From: Lachnospiraceae bacterium
GTDB lineage: Bacteria > Bacillota > Clostridia > Lachnospirales > Lachnospiraceae
Reading direction: 5' to 3'
Length of the DNA: 64,000 bases
Assembly (NCBI GenBank): GCA_024699325.1
Contig: JAILPS010000042.1
Coordinates: 1 to 64,000, forward strand
Shown here: positions 18,638 through 27,069 of the stretch, piece by piece
How the letters are laid out: each line of letters starts with the position of its first letter
Position numbering within the stretch: the first letter of the stretch is position 1
Notes under the pieces: generated by a model
Database searches by the model: none
The model's input: the letters and a program-made list of their open reading frames with translations, nothing else
Told to the model about the DNA's origin: nothing
Translations under genes and position numbers: made by a program

Positions 18638-21295
18638 TTATTCTTCTTCCTCATCCTCTGAGGTCTCTCTGGCCTTCGTGGTCTGGGCCTGCGTGGTTTC
18701 CGGCTCCGTCGTGGTAGGTGCCACGTGGATTGAACATTTGCCAAGCGTTGTGGAGATGGCGTATTTCATGTCGTCGGTGGTGTAGGAGGTGTTTAGCTGC
18801 TCCTTAGTGAGCCTTATGTAAACCTTCGTGATGATATCGTCCTCCGGGCAGTAATCCCCGGCAATGCGGTTGCTCTCCGAGCAGATTGAAACCTCCTCGT
18901 GGATGGTGCAGTACTGCTTAGGAACTGTCTGTGATGTGAAATACTCTGTGTAGACAACTCCGTGGTCCTCGCCGCAGCCGCACACTCCGTCAACTGCCAA
19001 AAGTCCGCTCTTAGAACAGATCTTCGCGGTGACAATGTCCGCATCCCTCTTCCAGCCGATGTCAGAGAGGTTTTTGTGAATTCTCTCCATGACGCGCTTC
19101 CAGATATCCTTCTGATAGGTCTGACCGCTTACCAGGGTTTTGCCCTTGTCATAGCCCGACCATATTCCGCAGGTGTAGTAAGGGCTGTAGCCCACGAACC
19201 ACACGTCGTTGTTGTCGGTTGTGGAGCCTGACTTGCCTGCAAGGCTCATGCCGTCGAAGCCGAAGCCCTCGCCTGTTGCGATTATGTTAGGGTTGATGTC
19301 TGTATAGTCTGTGTACAGGTTTTTGCCAAATGTAGATTCCATGCCGTAGGTCAGAAGAGATGCCGTGGTTGACTTGATGACGCGGCTTGTTTTCTGCTCG
19401 GCTGTGAGTATCTCCACGCCGTCGTGGTTTAACACCCTCGTGTAGAATGTCGGCTCAATGTACACGCCGTCGTTTGCGATGGCGCTGTATGCGGCGGTGA
19501 GCTCCAGGTTCGTGACACCCTTCGTAAGACCTCCGAGAGCCAGGGACGAAACGCGGTCCGTGTAGACTGTTCCGTCAGAATTCTTCTGGTAATCAACCAG
19601 CGTTGTGATGCCAAACTTCTCCACATAGTTGTAAGCAAGGTCTATGGACACGGTGTCAAGAAGACAGTGAAGTGTCGGCAGGTTCATGGAATATGCTATG
19701 CAGTCGCGGAGGTTGACATAGCCCAAATATTCGTCGCCCCACCAGTTGGAGAAGCTCTGCCCGTCAGCTGTGACAGGGGAGTCGTAGTAGACGCTGGCAA
19801 GGGTTGCATTGCATGCGTCAATCGCAGGTGCAAATGTGCTAAGCACCTTAAATGTTGAGCCCGGCTGACGCGTGGACTGTGTGGCGCGGTTTAATGCCAG
19901 GTTCGTGGTCTTCTCGCCGCGGCCTCCATTTACAGCCTTCACATAGCCCGTGGCCTGATCGATTATTATCATGGAAACCTGTGGCTGAAGCGTCACAGAT
20001 AAGCTCTCCTTGGCTATCGTCTGGCTTGTGTCGACTGCGTATTCCTTAAACTGTGCGATGTAGGAGGTTATGTCCTCCTTGGAATCAAACAGTCCGCTAA
20101 ATGATGTGTAGCCCAAAATATTCTTAATATATGTGGCCACATCGCTCTCTGTGTAGTCGTGCTCCTCACCGTCAGGGGATAAAACCTTTAGCCTGTAGGT
20201 GATGGAGTAGTATTCGTATGGATAGTTGTCGAGGTCGTTGACCTCCTCGTCCACAACCTTCTGGATGTTCGAATCCATGGTGGTGTAGATGGACAGTCCG
20301 CCGCTGTAGAGGAGGTTGTAGGCCTGGGTCTGGGTGTAGCCTAACTGGCTCTGAAGATCCGTGATGACCTGCTCGATTACAGCGTCCGTGAAGTAGCTGA
20401 ATACCGTCTCTGAGGAGTTGGAGGAGGAAATCTGTATTCTCGAATACACATCGTCAGCTAACGCCTCCTGATATTCAACCTCTGTGATATAGCCCTGTTT
20501 TCTCATGTTTGAGAGAACTCGCTGCTGGCGCCGCTGGTTGTTTTCAGGGAACTTGATTGGGTTGTAGGCGCTCGGGTTCTGGGTTATGGCCGCTATTACA
20601 GCCGCCTCAGAGAGGGTGAGCTCGCTTACATCCTTGTCAAAATATCTGTTGGCCGCCGCCTGAACTCCCAGGCAGTTGCTTCCAAGGTTTATGGTGTTCA
20701 GATAGTTTTCAAGGATTACCTTCTTGGAGAGCTGTTTTTCAAGGAGAATGGCGAGAGCCTGCTCCTGAACCTTACGCTCGACCTTCGCTCCGATGCTCTG
20801 CTCAGAACCTCCGCCAAACACGCTGTTTTTGATAAGCTGCTGGGTTATGGTTGAGGCGCCCTGGCTCAGGCTCATGGTGGTGACCGCTATGGCTCCGGCT
20901 CTTAGAATACCCTTAAGGTCGACACCGTTATGTATCCAGTAGCGCTCGTCCTCTATGGCCACGAAGGCGTTGATCAGGTTGTCGGGGATGTCATCGAGGG
21001 ATACCTCCTCGCGGTTTGAGCCCGCCATAACGAGCTTTTCCATGATATTGCCCCTGGAATCGTAGATGATGGTGTAGTAGTTGTCGGGGGACACATCGTC
21101 AAACGATATCTCCGTGGCTCCGTTTACAAGGGACATAAACGACCCGTAGGCAAACGAGCCTCCAAGCACAACTCCCAAAACTATTGAAAATGTTGTCAGA
21201 ATGCATATGAGGACCACAAACTTTCTGTGGATTTTAGCCCTCTTAGAGCTAAGCTGTCTGAGCTTAGTCTGAATGCCGGTGTGATTATAGTTCAT
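18638..21295 (-). CDS. Class A penicillin-binding protein (bifunctional PBP1)
   Basis: This bifunctional peptidoglycan synthase has 885 residues. One membrane anchor lies at about 27-50. A GT51 glycosyltransferase domain follows, with EDERYWIHNGVD near residue 117 (catalytic Glu) and GASTITQQLIKN near 145. The transpeptidase has the SxxK serine in RQPGSTFKVLS, the S-x-N in CIAYSMNLP and KSGSTTDNNDVWFVG. The C-terminus adds ~150 residues with several Cys and ends in an acidic run (EDEEEE). No good ribosome binding site precedes the ATG. The leader starts with a perfect hairpin, so expression may be post-transcriptionally limited. It converges on ftsZ. Confidence 0.93.
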   Translation of the reverse strand: MNYNHTGIQTKLRQLSSKRAKIHRKFVVLICILTTFSIVLGVVLGGSFAYGSFMSLVNGATEISFDDVSPDNYYTIIYDSRGNIMEKLVMAGSNREEVSLDDIPDNLINAFVAIEDERYWIHNGVDLKGILRAGAIAVTTMSLSQGASTITQQLIKNSVFGGGSEQSIGAKVERKVQEQALAILLEKQLSKKVILENYLNTINLGSNCLGVQAAANRYFDKDVSELTLSEAAVIAAITQNPSAYNPIKFPENNQRRQQRVLSNMRKQGYITEVEYQEALADDVYSRIQISSSNSSETVFSYFTDAVIEQVITDLQSQLGYTQTQAYNLLYSGGLSIYTTMDSNIQKVVDEEVNDLDNYPYEYYSITYRLKVLSPDGEEHDYTESDVATYIKNILGYTSFSGLFDSKEDITSYIAQFKEYAVDTSQTIAKESLSVTLQPQVSMIIIDQATGYVKAVNGGRGEKTTNLALNRATQSTRQPGSTFKVLSTFAPAIDACNATLASVYYDSPVTADGQSFSNWWGDEYLGYVNLRDCIAYSMNLPTLHCLLDTVSIDLAYNYVEKFGITTLVDYQKNSDGTVYTDRVSSLALGGLTKGVTNLELTAAYSAIANDGVYIEPTFYTRVLNHDGVEILTAEQKTSRVIKSTTASLLTYGMESTFGKNLYTDYTDINPNIIATGEGFGFDGMSLAGKSGSTTDNNDVWFVGYSPYYTCGIWSGYDKGKTLVSGQTYQKDIWKRVMERIHKNLSDIGWKRDADIVTAKICSKSGLLAVDGVCGCGEDHGVVYTEYFTSQTVPKQYCTIHEEVSICSESNRIAGDYCPEDDIITKVYIRLTKEQLNTSYTTDDMKYAISTTLGKCSIHVAPTTTEPETTQAQTTKARETSEDEEEE

Positions 21296-21333
21296 AGTAT
21301 TAACGGTTTGCGCCGCCGTGGCGATAGTTTATT

Positions 21334-21351
21334 GTCGGGACACTTCCCGAC
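21334..21351 (-). promoter_or_regulatory. Perfect inverted repeat at the 5' end of the PBP1 transcript
   Basis: GTCGGGA (21334-21340) and TCCCGAC (21345-21351) form a 7-bp stem with a 4-base loop. A TATAAT on the minus strand (21359-21364) lies 7 bp upstream, so the repeat would span the transcription start as an operator or a 5' cap-like stem. The -35 box is not clear. Confidence 0.45.
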
Positions 21352-21397
21352 TGTGCACATTATAAGTTCAAAATGTTACATTTAAATAAAGAAGTCT

Positions 21398-22057
21398 TTA
21401 ATTTTCGTGGGTTATTACCCCTTCATCGGTCACGCCGTAGGAGATTTCATCGCTCTGCTCGATGGGGCAGGTCCCTCCGGTCATGTCTGTTATGTCCTTA
21501 TGGACTCTTGAAATGTCTGCGCTGGCAACTGGAAACCTGACCGTAACAGCGTCCGAGTAATCCGTGGACATAAGCGTTATATTTTCCGTGTTCAGATAAT
21601 ATGTGAGTTTGCCGTAGGTTGTGTAGTCGAGCGTCACTGTGAATATGCGCCCTGTAAACATTTCGATGAGAGTTGTGTTGTTAAGTGCATCCGCGCAGGC
21701 CTCGTGGTAGGCGCGGACGAGTCCGCCGGTTCCAAGTAACACCCCGCCAAAATACCTGACGACCACAGCCATGGTGTCTGAAAGACCTCTGCCACTTAGG
21801 ACGTCCAGTATGGGCTTGCCTGCGGTGCCCGAGGGCTCGCCGTCGTCTGAAAACTTCTGCTTGGAGCCGTCGCTTCCCAATATATAGGCGTAGCAGATGT
21901 GCCTTGCGTCCCAGTACTTCTTCTTCATGGACTTAAGAATATCCGCCACATCTTCCTCGCTCTTTACATGATACAGAAATCCTAAAAATCTGGACTTCTT
22001 CTCCTCGTAATAGCCCTCGCCCGAGCTAAATACGGTGGTAAAACCCTCTTGTGACAT
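21398..22057 (-). CDS. YigZ/IMPACT family protein
   Basis: This 219-residue protein belongs to the UPF0029/IMPACT family. The N-terminal domain carries the conserved KKSRFLGF, ARHICYAY, FSDDGEPSGTAGKPIL and VVRYFGG-LLGTGGLVRAY blocks. A smaller C-terminal domain of ferredoxin-like type (DUF1949) follows from about residue 140. Eukaryotic IMPACT regulates translation; the bacterial function is not settled. AGAGGT lies before the ATG. It is divergent from typA, with ~150 bp between them. Confidence 0.9.
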   Translation of the reverse strand: MSQEGFTTVFSSGEGYYEEKKSRFLGFLYHVKSEEDVADILKSMKKKYWDARHICYAYILGSDGSKQKFSDDGEPSGTAGKPILDVLSGRGLSDTMAVVVRYFGGVLLGTGGLVRAYHEACADALNNTTLIEMFTGRIFTVTLDYTTYGKLTYYLNTENITLMSTDYSDAVTVRFPVASADISRVHKDITDMTGGTCPIEQSDEISYGVTDEGVITHEN

Positions 22058-22135
22058 AATTACCTCTTTGACATATTATTTCACATTATAAAATAGCATT
22101 AAATTATAAAAGAAACAAGAACTTTCAATTTCTGC

Positions 22136-22163
22136 TTGCATTGTATAAAGTTTATGCTAAAAT
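22136..22163 (+). promoter_or_regulatory. Likely typA promoter (extended -10)
   Basis: TTGCAT (22136-22141) and TAAAAT (22158-22163) are spaced 16 bp, with TGC directly before the -10 box. Confidence 0.6.
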
Positions 22164-22211
22164 ACAAAAGTTGAGAATCTGTAAACTAGCACATTTTTAT
22201 AAGGATGGATT

Positions 22212-24041
22212 ATGAAGAGAGAAGACATTCGTAACGTTGCGATTATCGCACACGTTGATCACGGCAAGACAACATTGGTAGACGAGCTTTTGAAGCAGAG
22301 CGGTGTTTTTAGAGAGAATCAGGAAGTGGCAGAGCGTGTCATGGATTCTAACGACATTGAGCGTGAGCGAGGCATCACGATTTTGTCTAAGAATACTGCG
22401 GTATATTACAAGAACTACAAGATCAACATCGTCGACACCCCAGGACATGCGGATTTCGGCGGAGAGGTTGAGCGAGTTCTCAAGATGGTTGACGGAGTTA
22501 TTCTGGTGGTTGACGCCTTCGAGGGTCCGATGCCACAGACCAAGTTCGTTTTAAGGAAGGCGCTTGAGCTCAACCTGTCAGTTATCGTCTGCATCAACAA
22601 AATCGACAGACCGGGCGCGAGACCTGACGAGGTACAGGACGAGGTGCTCGAGCTTCTAATGGACTTGGACGCAAACGACGAGCAGCTTGACTGCCCATTC
22701 GTATTTGCATCAGCCAAGGCAGGATTTGCGGTTATGGATTTGGATGACGAGAGGAAGGATATGATGCCACTCTTCGACACAATCATCGACCACATTCCGG
22801 CTCCTGAGGGAGACGAGAGCGCACCTGCGAGAATGCTTATCAGCACCATCGACTACAACGAATACGTTGGACGTATCGGCGTCGGCAAGGTTGAGGACGG
22901 CGTTATAAGAACCAACCAGGAGCTTTTCGTGGTTAACGCCCACGATTTAGATAAGAAGTATAAGGTTAAGATTGGCAAGCTCTACGAATACAACGGTCTG
23001 GCTAAGTACGAGGTAAATGAGGCCAAGTTTGGCTCAATCGTTGCCATCTCAGGTATCGCAGAATTACACATCGGAGACACCATCTGTGACCCTGAAAACA
23101 CAGAGCCAATTCCATTCCAGAAGATATCAGAGCCCACAATCGCCATGCATTTCATGGTTAACGACAGCCCGCTCGCAGGCAAGGAGGGCAAGTTTGTAAC
23201 CTCACGCCACATCCGCGAGAGACTGTTCAGAGAGCTTAACACAGATGTTTCCTTAAGAGTTGAGGAGACAGACAGCACGGACAGCTTCAAGGTCAGCGGC
23301 CGTGGAGAGCTGCATCTCTCAGTTCTTATCGAGAACATGAGAAGAGAGGGCTACGAGTTTGCAGTCAGCCGTCCTGAGGTCCTCACTAAGATCAACGAGC
23401 GCAACCAGGTGTTAGAGCCAATGGAGCTTGTATATATCGACGTTCCAGATGAATTCTCAGGCAATGTCATCCAGAAGCTCTCAACGAGAAAGGGCGAGCT
23501 TCAGGGTATGGGTTCAGCCAATGGAGGCTATACAAGACTTGAGTTTAGAATTCCTTCAAGAGGTCTTATCGGCTACAGAGGCGACTTCATGACCGACACC
23601 AAGGGTAACGGTATCATGAACACCGTATTTGACGGCTATGAGCTCTACAAGGGTCCTATCCAGTTTAGAAAACAGGGTTCCCTCATCGTTTACGAGAGCG
23701 GAACAACACTTACCTACGGTCTGTTTAACGCGCAGGAGAGAGGTTCACTCTTCATCGGCGCAGGCGAGGAGGTATACGCCGGAATGGTTATCGGTCAGAC
23801 CGGCAAGAGCGAGGACGTTGAGGTCAATGTCTGCAAGGCAAAGCATCTGTCCAACACGCGTTCATCATCAGCTGATGAGGCGCTTAGACTTGTGCCACCT
23901 ATTGTTATGAGCCTGGAGCAGTGCATGGATTTCATCGACGACGACGAACTTCTTGAGATCACGCCAACACATCTTCGTATCAGGAAGAAGATTCTTGATC
24001 CTGTCATGAGAAAGCGCGTGAACATCAGGAAGAACCAGTAA
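22212..24041 (+). CDS. typA: Ribosome-binding GTPase TypA/BipA
   Basis: TypA is a translational GTPase of the EF-G/LepA class that binds the ribosome and helps 50S assembly and stress adaptation. The 609 residues are family length. G motifs are AHVDHGKTTL (G1), RGITI (G2), DTPGHADFG (G3) and NKIDRPGARP (G4). The TypA-specific C-terminus (GLIGYRGDFMTDTKGNGIMN, NVCKAKHLSNTRSSSADEA) is intact. AAGGA lies 8-9 bp before the ATG. Confidence 0.96.
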   Translation: MKREDIRNVAIIAHVDHGKTTLVDELLKQSGVFRENQEVAERVMDSNDIERERGITILSKNTAVYYKNYKINIVDTPGHADFGGEVERVLKMVDGVILVVDAFEGPMPQTKFVLRKALELNLSVIVCINKIDRPGARPDEVQDEVLELLMDLDANDEQLDCPFVFASAKAGFAVMDLDDERKDMMPLFDTIIDHIPAPEGDESAPARMLISTIDYNEYVGRIGVGKVEDGVIRTNQELFVVNAHDLDKKYKVKIGKLYEYNGLAKYEVNEAKFGSIVAISGIAELHIGDTICDPENTEPIPFQKISEPTIAMHFMVNDSPLAGKEGKFVTSRHIRERLFRELNTDVSLRVEETDSTDSFKVSGRGELHLSVLIENMRREGYEFAVSRPEVLTKINERNQVLEPMELVYIDVPDEFSGNVIQKLSTRKGELQGMGSANGGYTRLEFRIPSRGLIGYRGDFMTDTKGNGIMNTVFDGYELYKGPIQFRKQGSLIVYESGTTLTYGLFNAQERGSLFIGAGEEVYAGMVIGQTGKSEDVEVNVCKAKHLSNTRSSSADEALRLVPPIVMSLEQCMDFIDDDELLEITPTHLRIRKKILDPVMRKRVNIRKNQ

Positions 24042-24054
24042 TGGAGACAGAGTT

Positions 24055-24774
24055 TTGAAATATTACAGAATAGCCACATTTAACGTGGCCATGGAGGTTG
24101 ACAGTCCGAGACTGTTAAACAGCGCAGCCAAATACGAGATAGCTAAGCCTGAACACATAGATATCACGCTTTCGGGCTACAAGGAGGACGCCAGAAGAAA
24201 CCACGAGATGGTTTCAGGGGTGTCAGCCCAGACCTGGGAGGAGATACTCTCAGGGGATGACTTCTATCAGCAGCTTCTAGAGCACGGCGCGACATTTTTA
24301 CATTCAAGCGCCATCGTTGTGGAGGGCAGGGCATATCTTATAAGCGCGGGAAGCCAGGTTGGCAAGACATTTCACACGAAGCTTTGGCAGCAGTATCTTG
24401 GAAGCGACAAGGTTGTCATATTAAATGATGACAAGCCGGCCATCATGAAGGATGAGCAGGGCGTGTGGAGAGCATACGGAACTCCGTGGTCAGGTGCCAG
24501 CGAATTCAACATGAATATGGACGCGCCGATAGGTGCCATCTGTTACCTCGAGAGGAGCGAGAGGAACTGGATACAGCCTGAGAAGGGGCCGAGAATCCTC
24601 CACGATTTCGTGGGTCAGACCATAAAACCCAGGGACGAGGAGAGGCGCATCAGCCTGTTCACACAGTTTTCCGACCTGATAACCAGCGTTGACAGCTACA
24701 GAATGGGCGTCAATATGGACATCGAAGCCGGAAGAATGGCCTACGAGGTCATGACTGGAAAAATCAAATTATAG
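24055..24774 (+). CDS. HPr-kinase-like P-loop protein of unknown role (TTG start)
   Basis: This 239-residue protein has an HprK-like core: a His before the nucleotide loop (FLHSSAIVV), P-loop AGSQVGKTFH near residue 99, and the acidic pair LNDDKPA near 122. It then runs through YGTPWSGASEFN to an RLS-type C-terminal segment. It lacks the N-terminal half of true HPr kinase and the full GVGKSE loop, so it fits the shorter HprK-related or PEP-carboxykinase-like proteins found near peptide-modification genes. The TTG at 24055 has GGAGA upstream and keeps the conserved YRIATFNV beginning; the next ATG (24091) would remove it. It lies 13 bp after typA and is probably cotranscribed. The substrate is not known. 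Confidence 0.62.
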   Translation: MKYYRIATFNVAMEVDSPRLLNSAAKYEIAKPEHIDITLSGYKEDARRNHEMVSGVSAQTWEEILSGDDFYQQLLEHGATFLHSSAIVVEGRAYLISAGSQVGKTFHTKLWQQYLGSDKVVILNDDKPAIMKDEQGVWRAYGTPWSGASEFNMNMDAPIGAICYLERSERNWIQPEKGPRILHDFVGQTIKPRDEERRISLFTQFSDLITSVDSYRMGVNMDIEAGRMAYEVMTGKIKL

Positions 24775-24785
24775 TGGTTAATTAT

Positions 24786-24825
24786 ATGCCGCAGTCAGCA
24801 TTTGGGTCTGACTGCGGCATTTTTT
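24786..24825 (+). terminator. Terminator of the typA operon
   Basis: A 13-bp stem (24786-24798 with 24808-24820) is followed by T6. Confidence 0.92.
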
Positions 24826-24934
24826 GTGTTTTTTCTGTGTAAAACCTTAAAATCCTGATTTTGGTATGGAAAAACATGTGAAACTTTGATAGAATTAAAC
24901 TGTATGTGCGCAGAGCACATAGAAGGAGAATTAT

Positions 24935-26944
24935 ATGAAAAACAGAAGATTTTTAGCGGCTGCTATGGCCGGCATGCTTGCCGTATCCGCATTTGCAGGA
25001 TGCGATAAGACTGAAAACGAGGAGACTAAGGCTACGACTGAAGCCTCCGCCAAGGAAGAAAAGACAACAGCAGAGGAGACCGAGAAGGAGACAGAGAAGG
25101 AAACCGAGAAGGAAACCGAGAAGGAAACAGATCCTGTAGAGACGGATCCTGTAGAGACGGATCCGGTTGAGACTGAGCCTGTAGATCCTGTGGTTATCGA
25201 GGAGTCAGAACTCACACAGAAGTATTTTATGCTTATGGCATATTCGCCTGACGAGGCCAGAGAGTATTTTGGAGTTGAGGTTGATGAGAGCTTAGGAGAG
25301 GAGGAATTCCTCCAGTTTGTTGATTCGATGTTTTTGGAGGGTGTAACCTCTGACAGACTCACCCTTCACCAGTACATTATGAACCCTGAAAACTATGGAA
25401 TAAACATAGAGGACGTTCCATATGATCTGGGCGGTTTATATTCAACACCGGAGGAGATTAAGGAGTCATACGACACTAACCTTGAAGAGCTTAAGGAGAT
25501 GTTGGCATTCTCCACAGAGGGCTTCACAAACAGAGAGAAGCTCGTGTTTGACAAGCTCTACTATGAGTATCTTCTGGCAATGTGGGGATGCGAGGTTCCG
25601 GACTATTCAACAGTTTGCGGCACCATGGGCAACATGGTTTCCAACCTTGGAACAACATTTTTCGAGTACATATTCGAGGACGAGGCAGATGCAGAGGAGT
25701 ACCTTCGCATAATGGAGGATGTTCCGGAGGTTGTAAGGGCCATACCTGAGAGTGTACAGTATAAGATTGACACCTACGGCTACTATCCGTCAGATGCCAT
25801 GATACAGGCAACACTTGACTCTCTGCTCGATTCAGAGGATTTGGACAACAATGTCTACATCAACGGTTTTGATTCTAAAATCGACGCGCTTGAGCTTGAT
25901 GAGGCGACCGCCGCAGATCTCAAGGAGAGAAATGCGAAGTTTATCGAGGAAGAGCTAGTGCCTGCATTTGAGGACTGCTACGAGGAGATGGAGAAGTTCT
26001 TAGGACTTAATCCTGATGGAACACCTATCGCCAAGCTTAGTCAGGGTAGGGATTACTACGACTACCTTGTAGAGTGTGCCACAGGCTCACGCATGACAAC
26101 CCAGGAGGTTTTTGACTATTTAGACAGAGAGATTTCCAAGGGCTATGATAGGCTTGTCGACCTGGCGCTTGAGGACTACAAGGGATACATGTCATATATC
26201 AATGACAGCTACGAGTTCCCTGAGACAGAGCCTGTTGCCGCTATCGAGTACCTTATCGAGAATATGAAGGATGATTTCCCGGACCTTGGAGGTGTTGAGT
26301 GGACAGTTTCATACCTGCCATCATCCTTAGAGGTTGACGGAATATTAGCTTACTACATGGTTCCTCCAATCGATGAGCCGACTGTAAATGTTATGCGTAT
26401 CAACGGCGCTGCATCAGGCGATGATCTTATCATGACGCTCGCCCATGAGGGATATCCCGGACATATGCTTCAGTTCAATGTCCAGAGGGGTGCCGGAGCA
26501 TTTGATTTAGAGCAGCTTATAAGCGAGCTTGGCTACAGCGAGGGCTGGGCTATGTATGTGGAGTACAAGTCAACAGAGTACTACGGATTAAAGAATGTTG
26601 TCGCTAAGCTTCTGCAGCTTGACAACTCACTTGGCTACGATTTAAATGCTATAGCGGACATCGCAATCAACGGCTTGGGCTATAGCACAGAGGAGTTTGG
26701 CGAATATTTGGAGTCGGTGGACATGGGCGATGAGAGCACGGCGAACCTTTACTACGATTTCGTAGTCGGTGATCCGACAGCGATTGTTCCATACGCTGCA
26801 GGCTACCATCTCTGTGATGAGAGCATTCAGAGTTACATGGAGGAGACAGGCGCAGATTATAAGGATGCGCTCAGAGCATACCTTGAGGTTGGATGCTCAT
26901 CATTTAACATTGTAAGAGAGTACATGGGCACTCAGTTTGAGTAA
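24935..26944 (+). CDS. DUF885 lipoprotein, putative zinc metallopeptidase
   Basis: This 669-residue secreted lipoprotein begins with a signal peptide ending AFAGC (C23). A 60-residue low-complexity spacer of TEKE and DPVET repeats precedes a DUF885 domain of about 580 residues. The domain has the family motif LAHEGYPGHMLQ, a HExxx-H type metal site near residue 508, and SELGYSEGWAMYVEY shortly after, whose Glu probably completes the site. DUF885 proteins are predicted peptidases, mostly uncharacterised. AAGGAG precedes the ATG. The gene stands alone between a terminator and a hairpin repeat. Confidence 0.85.
   Translation: MKNRRFLAAAMAGMLAVSAFAGCDKTENEETKATTEASAKEEKTTAEETEKETEKETEKETEKETDPVETDPVETDPVETEPVDPVVIEESELTQKYFMLMAYSPDEAREYFGVEVDESLGEEEFLQFVDSMFLEGVTSDRLTLHQYIMNPENYGINIEDVPYDLGGLYSTPEEIKESYDTNLEELKEMLAFSTEGFTNREKLVFDKLYYEYLLAMWGCEVPDYSTVCGTMGNMVSNLGTTFFEYIFEDEADAEEYLRIMEDVPEVVRAIPESVQYKIDTYGYYPSDAMIQATLDSLLDSEDLDNNVYINGFDSKIDALELDEATAADLKERNAKFIEEELVPAFEDCYEEMEKFLGLNPDGTPIAKLSQGRDYYDYLVECATGSRMTTQEVFDYLDREISKGYDRLVDLALEDYKGYMSYINDSYEFPETEPVAAIEYLIENMKDDFPDLGGVEWTVSYLPSSLEVDGILAYYMVPPIDEPTVNVMRINGAASGDDLIMTLAHEGYPGHMLQFNVQRGAGAFDLEQLISELGYSEGWAMYVEYKSTEYYGLKNVVAKLLQLDNSLGYDLNAIADIAINGLGYSTEEFGEYLESVDMGDESTANLYYDFVVGDPTAIVPYAAGYHLCDESIQSYMEETGADYKDALRAYLEVGCSSFNIVREYMGTQFE
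25082..25180 (+). repeat. In-frame tandem repeats coding the lipoprotein spacer
   Basis: Four 12-bp units coding TEKE (25082-25131) are followed by three 15-bp units coding DPVET (to about 25180). Near-identity at the DNA level suggests recent expansion by slippage. Confidence 0.75.
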
Positions 26945-26945
26945 A

Positions 26946-27047
26946 TGCCAAGTCTTGAAAAGACTTGGCAGTCAGTCCGCGCGACGCTTGGCGCGGTAAA
27001 ATTTGAAGAAACTTGGCAGTCGGTCCGCGCGACGCATGGCGCGGTAA
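26946..27047 (+). repeat. Duplicated hairpin element between the DUF885 and cotransporter genes
   Basis: A 45-base unit occurs twice (26955-26999 and 27003-27047, offset 48) with four mismatches. Each copy holds a CCGCGC/GCGCGG stem with an 8-base loop. The first copy also takes part in a separate 11-bp hairpin (26946-26956 with 26960-26970). There is no T-run. It may be a REP-like dispersed element or an mRNA stabiliser. Confidence 0.75.
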
Positions 27048-27069
27048 GAATTAGGAGTAAACTAATTTT

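Noticed and set aside
26946..27047. CRISPR-like direct repeat
   Set aside because: There are only two copies, the unit contains its own GC-rich stem, and the interval between copies is just 3 bases, with no cas genes in the window.
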